12,826 nucleotides of DNA from Phycisphaeraceae bacterium (lineage in GTDB: Bacteria > Planctomycetota > Phycisphaerae > Phycisphaerales > Phycisphaeraceae): positions 1 through 12,826 of the forward strand of contig PUMS01000153.1 in the NCBI GenBank assembly GCA_003551485.1, written 5' to 3'. A model generated the notes under the pieces. It was given only the letters and a program-made list of their open reading frames with translations, made no database searches and was not told the origin of the DNA. Position numbers and translations under genes: made by a program. Position 1 is the first letter of the stretch. The number at the start of each line of letters is the position of its first letter. Of the stretch, positions 7,722 to 12,826 are shown piece by piece.

Positions 7722-8186
7722 TCACCACGGGGATTCGAAAGCGCCCTGGTGGTGTCGCACGACCGGTTCACCGCTCGGGGCAAGCTCGATGGCGACGACG
7801 TCGAATCGCACCGGCCGGTTCGTGAGCCGGTGCCGGCGCAGGACCTGGACGGCGACGGCGGCGATCTTCCGCTGCTTTCGCATGTCCACGTGCATCTCCG
7901 GTGTCTCAGGCATGGCGCCGAGCGGGCCGCCCCGGGCGTTGCGGCCCGACCCGGCCAGGGCCTTGACCTCGATGATGACCACCGCCCGGCCATCGGGGGT
8001 CTCGGCCAGCAGGTCGACCTCACCGAAGCGAACTCGCAGGTTCCGTGCCAGAATGCGGTAGCGCTGGCGGCGCAGTTGCGATGCGGCCAGCGATTCGGCC
8101 CGCCTCCCAAGCGCCGCCGAGCCCCCGGCCCCGGCCCCGGCCCGGCCCCGCAGCCGATCGAGCCACCGGACCAGTGCGCCGATCAT
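7722..8186 (-). CDS. YraN / UPF0102 family protein with a PD-(D/E)XK nuclease-like core
   Basis: A 154-residue protein with the UPF0102 signature: GRRAE near the N-terminus (27-31), ARNLRVRFGEVDLLAE (47-62) with Glu56 and Asp58, and IIEVKAL (71-77) with Glu73 and Lys75. Then come a basic helix around MRKQRK (102-107) and RFDVVAIE (127-134). Glu31, Asp58, Glu73 and Lys75 make up the expected restriction-endonuclease-like site, so the core looks intact. Family members are about 120 residues; the extra length is a Gly/Ala/Arg-rich N-terminal stretch. Cellular role is poorly known; DNA processing or repair is assumed from the fold, in the cytoplasm. The start at 8186 is chosen because its ATG overlaps the preceding gene's TGA as ATGA, and because a longer in-frame extension to 8294 has no family similarity. 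Confidence 0.88.
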   Translation of the reverse strand: MIGALVRWLDRLRGRAGAGAGGSAALGRRAESLAASQLRRQRYRILARNLRVRFGEVDLLAETPDGRAVVIIEVKALAGSGRNARGGPLGAMPETPEMHVDMRKQRKIAAVAVQVLRRHRLTNRPVRFDVVAIELAPSGEPVVRHHQGAFESPW

Positions 8187-9643
8187 GGCCGGGAAAGGTA
8201 CCGGGCCTCGGCGATGGCCAGCACCTCCTCCGTCATGTGCTCCACCGGCTTGAAGTTGCCCTGACTGAAGAGCTGCTCCTGGTATCGGCGCCATTCTCGG
8301 GCGAGCCGCTCGTTGCGAAGCTTCTCGGCGATCTCGAGCTGGACCTGGCCCTCGAGCGGTCGGGGCTCTGCCTGCTCGATGTCATCGATGTACACCCAGC
8401 AGTATTCGCGCCCGTCCTCAGTATGCAGGTCGATGCGCGGCGAGTGCTGACCGACCTCGAGTTCGAGCAGTGCCGCGTTGAGCGCTTCGGCCTCGAAGGG
8501 GCTGTCGCTGGCGATGGTGCCCAGGTAGCCGGCCCGGTCGGGGTTGTTCTGGTTCATCGGCTCGCGGGCCACTTCCTTGAACGGCTGGTCCTCGAGCAGC
8601 CGGTCCACCCGGTTGGCCGCCAGGGCGTTGGCCACGCGGATCAGGTGGATGCGCCGGGCGGGCGGGGGGTTGAACTGCTCGTAGTTGGCCTCGTAGTAGC
8701 GTTCGATGTCGCGGCGGCTGACGTGCACCCGCGGCGTGAGCTTCTGGTGACGGAAGTGGTTCAACAGCAGGGCCTGGCGGTACTCGCTGACGGCCTCTTC
8801 CAGGCTCATCCCGCGAAGCTGGCGCAGTTGGGCATCGGCCCGGCTGGCCGAACCGCGGCCGAAGCGGCGGAGCAGTTCCTGGCGGTGCTCGCGTACCTGC
8901 ATGTCCAGGGCGCGCTGCTGGTTGGGGTTGAGCTCCCGCCTTGCATCGGCCAGCATCAGCTCATCGCGAACGATGGAGACCAGCCGTTCGGCGATGATCT
9001 GGCGGGCATCCTGGCGGAACCGCGCCGGGCTGACCCGCTGGGCCAGTGCCTCGAGCTGCTCGTGCTCGGGGTCGAGCACATCGGAGGCGTAGATGGGGTT
9101 GGCGTTGACCTGGCCGACCATGGCGTTGACCGTCTGGCTTGCGCGGCCGGCCGCGGTGAGGTCGGGTTCGAGGTCCCCCCACAGATCGAGCGATTCGAGC
9201 GTCACCACGGGGCCGGCATCCGCATCGTCATCACCTTCCCGGCCGCCGAGCACGCCGTCGAATCCGCCACCGGCCTGCTCGCGCTGACGTTGGAGCCATT
9301 GCAGGTCCTCATCCCCCCCTGCCGAGTGCCGGCCGGCGGCTTCATCGTGTGGTTGCGCATCTGATGCGCTGGGGGAATCCGGATGAGGCAAAGCGTCCGC
9401 GGCCACCGGGGCCTCCGCGGGAGCCGGGGTTTGCGGAGGTTCCGGGGGTTCCGGGGGTTCCGGGGGTTCCGGGGGTGGGGAGGGGGCGGCACCGTCGCCT
9501 TCATCCCACACGGCCGTGGCAGCGATGAAGTCGGCACTGTTCAGGGTGCTCTGGCTCGCCCGCGCGCAGGCCCCGAGGGTGACCGCCATCAACAGTAGCA
9601 ACCCGGCCACGCCGACGCGGGAGATCACTGGTACAATCTTCAT
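8183..9643 (-). CDS. SurA/parvulin-like peptidyl-prolyl isomerase-fold lipoprotein
   Basis: A 486-residue predicted lipoprotein. A hydrophobic signal (VGVAGLLLLMAVTLGAC) ends in lipobox LGAC with Cys26. Residues 55-70 are a proline-glutamate repeat, followed by an acidic low-complexity linker to about 145. A helical SurA-type N-domain spans about 175-325 (QVNANPIYASDVL, then helices with RDELMLADARREL and RDIERYYEANYEQF). The parvulin-like domain is at about 330-425 (RRIHLIRV, QPFKEVAREP, DRAGYLGTIAS, LELEVGQHSPRI). The family's C-terminal glycine-x-histidine strand reads DGREYCWVYIDD instead, without the His, so isomerase activity is uncertain and a chaperone role is as likely. It should help fold or sort outer-envelope proteins. 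It is first in the leftward gene run and overlaps the YraN-like gene by 4 bp. No good Shine-Dalgarno site precedes the ATG. Confidence 0.85.
   Translation of the reverse strand: MKIVPVISRVGVAGLLLLMAVTLGACARASQSTLNSADFIAATAVWDEGDGAAPSPPPEPPEPPEPPEPPQTPAPAEAPVAADALPHPDSPSASDAQPHDEAAGRHSAGGDEDLQWLQRQREQAGGGFDGVLGGREGDDDADAGPVVTLESLDLWGDLEPDLTAAGRASQTVNAMVGQVNANPIYASDVLDPEHEQLEALAQRVSPARFRQDARQIIAERLVSIVRDELMLADARRELNPNQQRALDMQVREHRQELLRRFGRGSASRADAQLRQLRGMSLEEAVSEYRQALLLNHFRHQKLTPRVHVSRRDIERYYEANYEQFNPPPARRIHLIRVANALAANRVDRLLEDQPFKEVAREPMNQNNPDRAGYLGTIASDSPFEAEALNAALLELEVGQHSPRIDLHTEDGREYCWVYIDDIEQAEPRPLEGQVQLEIAEKLRNERLAREWRRYQEQLFSQGNFKPVEHMTEEVLAIAEARYLSRP
9440..9475. repeat. Four perfect tandem copies of a 9-bp unit (TTCCGGGGG)
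   Basis: The unit TTCCGGGGG occurs four times in a row inside the parvulin-like gene, followed by a fifth decayed G-run. On the coding strand each unit encodes Pro-Pro-Glu, so it builds the proline-glutamate spacer after the lipid anchor. Such a run can gain or lose whole codons by slippage without a frameshift. Confidence 0.9.
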
Positions 9644-9649
9644 GGATAC

Positions 9650-9679
9650 AGTCTACCCCTGATGGGGCCGGGGCGGCAA
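9650..9679 (-). promoter_or_regulatory. Candidate promoter of the parvulin-like gene
   Basis: On the minus strand TTGCCG (9674-9679) and TAGACT (9650-9655) each match the sigma-70 consensus at four of six places and are 18 bp apart. The -10 box ends only 6 nt before the ATG, so a message from it would be nearly leaderless, which agrees with the lack of a ribosome site. The spacer contains the inverted repeat CCCC-ATCA-GGGG (9656-9667), a possible operator. Weak prediction. Confidence 0.3.
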
Positions 9680-9681
9680 CG

Positions 9682-9702
9682 ATGCCGTTTGAACAATGCC
9701 GT
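9682..9702. repeat. Direct repeat ATGCCGT x2 in the divergent intergenic region
   Basis: ATGCCGT at 9682-9688 and again at 9696-9702, 14 bp start to start, between two divergent genes. It could be a regulator binding site for either side. Short enough to be chance. Confidence 0.3.
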
Positions 9703-9755
9703 AATCACCATCGGCCACGGTGCTGCGAAATTATGTGAAACCTGATTGCAAAATC

Positions 9756-9768
9756 ATGCCTCAGGCAT
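9756..9768. repeat. Inverted repeat ATGCC-TCA-GGCAT ahead of the prepilin-like gene
   Basis: Perfect 5-bp arms around TCA, ending 12 nt before the ribosome site at 9781. It could be an operator or a small leader hairpin for the prepilin-like gene. Its arm ATGCC is shared with the direct repeat at 9682-9702. Confidence 0.35.
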
Positions 9769-9780
9769 CAGGTGCAGATC

Positions 9781-9787
9781 AGGAGGT
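9781..9787 (+). promoter_or_regulatory. Consensus Shine-Dalgarno site for the prepilin-like gene
   Basis: AGGAGGT lies 6 nt before ATG at 9794. It is the strongest ribosome site in the window and rules out the in-frame TTG at 9746 as start. Confidence 0.85.
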
Positions 9788-9793
9788 CGAGCC

Positions 9794-10513
9794 ATGTCCC
9801 GACGTCGCGGTTTTACGCTGATCGAACTTCTCGTGGTCATCTCGATCATCGCCCTGCTTATCGCCCTGCTGCTGCCGGCCCTGACGCGGGTGCGGGTGCT
9901 GGTGCAGGAAACCCAGTGCGCGGTGAACGTGCGCACGTTCGGCCAGACGGCGGTCAGTTTCGCCGTCGACCATCGCGGCTGGCTGCCGAACATGGGCACC
10001 AACGCGGTCGATCAGTTCGACGGCGGCGATCCCCGTCCCTACTGGATCCACCGGTTCTGGCGCGATCATCTGATGGATCACTACGGCTTTGAGCGCGACA
10101 CCTTCTACTCGCCCACCAACGACCGCTGGAATGCCGAGCGCTTCTGGGAGATGGGCAGCAACAGGACGGTCATCAGCTACTTCTACTTCGGCAACCGGCC
10201 CGGCCTTGAGGGCGTGTTCAACCAGGTCCAGGCCGCCGATCCCAATGCCCACTCCCCGCTGTTACCCCGCAGGCTCGACGATGAGGCCTACATTCCCTAC
10301 CTGGTGACGGACCTCAACCGCCAGTGGCCCGCCGCCAGCGGCAGCTTCATCACACCGGGCGACATCGACCGTTGGGGGGCCAACCACCTCTACGTCGAGG
10401 ATGACCAGGTCATCGGCTCCCACGCCGGACGGCTCGATGGCAGCGTCTCCTGGGTATGGGGCGAGCACCTTCGCGAGCGTTTCCGCTTCGATGGGGCCCT
10501 GTATTTCTGGTGA
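9794..10513 (+). CDS. Type IV prepilin / pseudopilin-like protein of the planctomycete type
   Basis: A 239-residue protein beginning MSRRRGFTLIELLVVISIIA. This is a class III (prepilin) signal: cleavage is expected after Gly6 by a PilD-type peptidase, with N-methylation of Phe7 and the conserved Glu at mature position 5. A single hydrophobic helix covers about 7-30. The remaining roughly 200 residues are an outside globular domain rich in Trp, Tyr and Asp. Near the end GSHAGRLDGSVSWVWGEHLRERF and the tail ending LYFW resemble the His/Asp-Gly segment that closes many planctomycete prepilin-like proteins. These are very numerous in that group and often sit beside sulfatase or glycosidase genes. 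Their exact role is unknown: pilus, secretion-fibre or surface binding. The gene is first in the rightward unit, 233 bp before the putative glycoside hydrolase. An inverted repeat lies just upstream. Confidence 0.92.
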   Translation: MSRRRGFTLIELLVVISIIALLIALLLPALTRVRVLVQETQCAVNVRTFGQTAVSFAVDHRGWLPNMGTNAVDQFDGGDPRPYWIHRFWRDHLMDHYGFERDTFYSPTNDRWNAERFWEMGSNRTVISYFYFGNRPGLEGVFNQVQAADPNAHSPLLPRRLDDEAYIPYLVTDLNRQWPAASGSFITPGDIDRWGANHLYVEDDQVIGSHAGRLDGSVSWVWGEHLRERFRFDGALYFW

Positions 10514-10642
10514 GCCGGGGCCACTGGGGCGGCAGTGATGGCGATCGGGGCTTCGTCCTCACTCGGGGCAGTTTTCCACACGCCGGCACAATAATCCGCC
10601 GCGCTGAGACGTTGGCCACTGAAGCGTTCCCGGGTGGCACGA

Positions 10643-10678
10643 GGCGGCCGGTCCTGCACCGGCGCGGCCGAGGCCGCC
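10643..10678 (+). promoter_or_regulatory. Two abutting hairpins with a competing long-range pairing
   Basis: GCCGGT-CCTGC-ACCGGC (10647-10663) and GCGGCC-GA-GGCCGC (10664-10677) are perfect 6-bp inverted repeats placed end to end. GGCGGCC at 10643-10649 can instead pair with GGCCGCC at 10672-10678, closing over both, so the two states exclude one another in part. It lies about 70 nt before the next start codon. It could be a leader regulator, a terminator of the prepilin-like message without a U-run, or chance in GC-rich DNA. Confidence 0.35.
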
Positions 10679-10735
10679 CTTGCGTCCGCCGCACCGCTCC
10701 GGGCGATGCGAAGGCCTGCTGCCCGCCGATTCAAT

Positions 10736-10739
10736 GGAG
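10736..10739 (+). promoter_or_regulatory. Ribosome site supporting a TTG start
   Basis: GGAG lies 7 nt before TTG at 10747. No ATG or GTG in this frame precedes the hydrophobic signal sequence, so TTG is the best start. Confidence 0.6.
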
Positions 10740-10746
10740 TCTCAAC

Positions 10747-12826
10747 TTGAAAGCAACTGCCCATGTCCGGAACGTGCCCGTGTTTGCCCTGGTGCTTTGC
10801 GCCGCGATGGCGCTGATGACCGCCCCAGGCCCCGCCGGCTGCGCCTCGCCCGCGCACGATCCGCTGGCCGATGGCCCGGTGCCCCTGCTCGAGCTCGAAC
10901 GCTCGACCCAGCGGGTGAGCATGGCCAACTTCCAACTCGACCTCGAACTCCAAGGCGCCCTGCCCCGGCGCGAGGAGGACGATGAGCCGGCCGACCTGAC
11001 GCTCTCGCTGAGCCATTTCGAGGGCCGCTGGCACATCGGCGATGGCCGCAGCCCGCGGTACAACACCGCACGCCACCGCGTCGAGCCGGGCGAGCTGCGC
11101 ATCGACGGTGAGCGGATCGAAGGCCAGGTCCACATCACCATCGTGCCCGATGAATGGGTGCCCGGCGATGGAGAAGAGCGCCATCTCACGGTGGACCTCG
11201 AGCTCGAGGCCGGTCCGCGCCAGGTCGACCCGGCGGTCGATGAGCACATCAGCCCCACGGGCATGAGGTTCTGGACCATCCGCCCGCGCACGCCCTCCGA
11301 GGTCAAGCCCATCACCGGCCGCTACAGCACCACCTTCGACGGCCGCCATGCCCGGGGAAGGGCACAGGGCAACCTCAGCCGCCCCCTGCGCCCCAACAGG
11401 TGGAACAGCGGCGACTGGTCGCCTGCCGATGCCGGCATCGCCTTCCAGTTCGACATGGGCACGAAGCGGCGTAACTGGAACCACGTCCGCCTTGCCCAGC
11501 TTACCTTCAACTCACCGCGCGACCTGTCCGCGGCCACGGGCCTGCGAATCGAAGTCGCCACCGAGCAGCCCCGCACGGATGCCGCCGTCAGCATCTGGCT
11601 CGGTGAGCAGGATGGCGGCTGGTACTACCTGCGCGATGCGGCGGTCCTGGCCGATCCGGTCAACACCGCGGTGATCCGCTTCGACGACTTCGCCGAGGCC
11701 GAGTGGGTGGCGCCCGGCAACCACATGGATGCCGACTACACCCTCGACCTGACGCAGATCAGCGACATCGCCATCGGCGTGGTCAACCCGCTGGGCGTGG
11801 GCGAGGTGGACTTCACGCTGCGGGCGATCGACCTGGTGCGCGAGCCCGGCCACCAGCGTCCCACCGAGCCGGCCCAGCTCCGCGTCACCGGCCGCACGCT
11901 CTCGGTCAACGAACACAACATGGTGCCCGCGGGCATCTTCGGCGGCTACGCACCCGACCTCGAGCAGCAGTACCGCCCCGGCACGCAGCGCTACCTCTAC
12001 GCCGGCCGCGACCCGCGCACGCCCCGGCAGCGCCATGCCCGGTTCCAGCGCGACCAGTTCGAGGACACCCCCGCCATCTACCAGCGCCTGCTCGAGCCCG
12101 ACGATGACGACGCCGCAGCGCGGTACCTGGCCGACCTGCTCGGCGAGCGGCGAGATCAACTGGCCGGCGTCTCCCCGGCGCGCCGGGATGAGCGTCAGGG
12201 CCGCGACCGCCTCGCCGGCGAGCTCAACCGTCTGCTGAACCACGATGAGTTCGATGAGGCCCGACTGGTCGCCGCGCTGGGCGATTCGGCCGCAGGAGCC
12301 ACGGGCGCCCAAGGCGCGGCGGGCGATACCGAAGTCTCCCTCGATGGGTTCGACCCCGATCAGGCCAGCGGCGCTGACATCATCGAGCATCGCCGCCGGC
12401 TGCTTCAGGCCGCATTCGCCGAGCACCTGGCCCCCCTGCCCGAGCACGGGCCGACCGAGGCCTTCTACATCGACTGCCTCGGCGAGCGCTTCGAGCCGGC
12501 CTACATGCTGCGCAATCCCAACTGGGAGCAGTGGTTCGCCGACTTCGGCCGCACCTTCGCCCAGAACGCCGCCGCCAGCGGCGAGAAGGTCGTCTTTCAG
12601 TTCTGGAACGAACCGTACCTGAACTGGGCCGAGCGGTCGCGGGTCAACCTCCGGTCGCGCTTCTACGATGTCGACAGCGCCGCCGAGGATGCACCCGTCC
12701 GCGTGCGATACGGCGATGGCAGCCTCGGGCCGGTGATCCCCCACTTCACCTGGCGCCGCGGCCCCGATGACCAGTGGCAGGTTTACGACACCACCGCCTT
12801 CAGCTACTGGTCCGGCCGCGGCAACG
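10747..12826 (+). CDS. Putative exported multi-domain glycoside hydrolase, clan GH-A-like (3' end cut off)
   Basis: An open frame of 693 codons runs off the right edge. The TTG start follows a good ribosome site. The N-terminus has Lys/Arg then VFALVLCAAMALM, and ends PAGC at Cys35. This is an export signal and perhaps an atypical lipobox with Pro at -3. Residues about 47-210 are beta-rich and unrecognised. About 230-365 look like a jelly-roll carbohydrate-binding domain (ATGLRIEV, ISIAIG-like core at DLTQISDIAIGVVNP, ending FTLRAIDLV). A catalytic-type region starts near 385 (VNEHNMVPAGIFGGYAPD). It is interrupted by a charged helical insert at about 440-560, then has WEQWFADFGRTFAQ and FQFWNEPYLNW. 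Asn621-Glu622 in WNEP matches the acid/base pair of clan GH-A retaining glycosidases. The nucleophile Glu would lie past the edge. Family and substrate cannot be assigned. The neighbouring prepilin-like gene fits polysaccharide capture. A non-enzymatic role remains possible. Confidence 0.68.
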   Translation, partial: MKATAHVRNVPVFALVLCAAMALMTAPGPAGCASPAHDPLADGPVPLLELERSTQRVSMANFQLDLELQGALPRREEDDEPADLTLSLSHFEGRWHIGDGRSPRYNTARHRVEPGELRIDGERIEGQVHITIVPDEWVPGDGEERHLTVDLELEAGPRQVDPAVDEHISPTGMRFWTIRPRTPSEVKPITGRYSTTFDGRHARGRAQGNLSRPLRPNRWNSGDWSPADAGIAFQFDMGTKRRNWNHVRLAQLTFNSPRDLSAATGLRIEVATEQPRTDAAVSIWLGEQDGGWYYLRDAAVLADPVNTAVIRFDDFAEAEWVAPGNHMDADYTLDLTQISDIAIGVVNPLGVGEVDFTLRAIDLVREPGHQRPTEPAQLRVTGRTLSVNEHNMVPAGIFGGYAPDLEQQYRPGTQRYLYAGRDPRTPRQRHARFQRDQFEDTPAIYQRLLEPDDDDAAARYLADLLGERRDQLAGVSPARRDERQGRDRLAGELNRLLNHDEFDEARLVAALGDSAAGATGAQGAAGDTEVSLDGFDPDQASGADIIEHRRRLLQAAFAEHLAPLPEHGPTEAFYIDCLGERFEPAYMLRNPNWEQWFADFGRTFAQNAAASGEKVVFQFWNEPYLNWAERSRVNLRSRFYDVDSAAEDAPVRVRYGDGSLGPVIPHFTWRRGPDDQWQVYDTTAFSYWSGRGN

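Larger units (their letters stand above)
10514..10746 (+). other. Intergenic region between prepilin-like gene and putative glycoside hydrolase
   Basis: No gene was found in these 233 bp. It holds a short AT-richer patch with AATAAT (10590-10595), five of six matches to a -10 box but with no clear -35, so a separate promoter for the downstream gene is only possible. It also holds a direct repeat TCGGGGC (10545-10551 and 10563-10569), a pair of hairpins listed separately, and the ribosome site of the downstream gene. Confidence 0.5.

Noticed and set aside
8187..8294. N-terminal extension of the YraN-like protein
   Set aside because: The extra 36 codons overlap the end of the parvulin-like gene and are Gly/Ala-rich without family similarity; the ATGA overlap gives a better start at 8186.
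8045..9364. A 439-codon plus-strand frame
   Set aside because: Antisense shadow of the parvulin-like gene; no domain or ribosome site.
9440..9475. CRISPR-like or minisatellite array
   Set aside because: The units are 9 bp, contiguous without spacers, and in frame inside a coding region, so it is a coding repeat only.
9746..9793. TTG start giving a longer prepilin-like protein
   Set aside because: A consensus AGGAGGT precedes ATG 9794, and a prepilin leader should be short and basic right before Gly-Phe.
11512..12744. A 410-codon minus-strand frame, with another at 10390-11484
   Set aside because: Both are antisense to the putative glycosidase, which has a ribosome site, a signal sequence and the WNEP motif. 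The minus frames have low-complexity Val/Ala/Gly/Asp composition and no recognisable start context.
1..12826. Mobile elements, prophage, defence islands, tRNA or rRNA genes
   Set aside because: No transposase, integrase, nuclease-helicase pair, terminal inverted repeats, tRNA cloverleaf or rRNA sequence was recognised on either strand.

Overview
The window is G+C-rich (roughly two thirds by eye) and almost fully coding. It looks like chromosomal DNA of a planctomycete, most likely of the Phycisphaerae type. The strongest hint is the gene at 9794-10513. Its N-terminus is the RRRGFTLIELLVV prepilin signal followed by a long Ile/Leu/Ala helix, and it ends in an Asp-Gly-Ser-Val segment and a Trp/Phe-rich tail, as in the large prepilin-like families of that phylum. 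Many secreted proteins and lipoproteins, ATGA overlaps and mixed use of Shine-Dalgarno sites fit this. The taxonomic call is inference; no rRNA or marker gene is present.

Minus strand, read from about 9.64 kb down to 1: seven genes in one direction. First come a SurA/parvulin-like lipoprotein (8183-9643) and a YraN/UPF0102 nuclease-fold protein (7722-8186), overlapping by ATGA. After a 98-bp gap with a hairpin comes an ectonucleotide pyrophosphatase/phosphodiesterase-like lipoprotein (6259-7623). After a further gap of about 155 bp, holding a -10-like box and a strong ribosome binding site, comes a tight four-gene unit. It consists of a large exported, membrane-anchored protein of GldG/auxiliary type (3479-6103), an ABC ATPase (2449-3486), a permease made of two fused ABC-2 halves (758-2452), and an exported HEAT-repeat-like protein running off the left edge (1-735). 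The overlaps and the 22-bp last gap suggest a single operon. The inferred job is an ABC-2 machine working on an envelope substrate, with two extracytoplasmic partners.

Plus strand, starting from a divergent region at about 9644-9793: a type IV prepilin-like/pseudopilin protein (9794-10513), then a 233-bp gap with two abutting GC-rich hairpins, then the first 693 codons of a large exported protein (10747 to the right edge). That protein has beta-rich N-terminal domains, a carbohydrate-binding-like segment and a Trp-Asn-Glu-Pro motif typical of clan GH-A glycoside hydrolases. The pair looks like part of a polysaccharide-use locus.

No tRNA, rRNA, CRISPR array, insertion sequence, integrase or phage gene was seen. 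The most unusual parts are the ABC-2 module with its very large two-lobed partner, the multi-domain putative glycoside hydrolase, and the structured leader in front of it.
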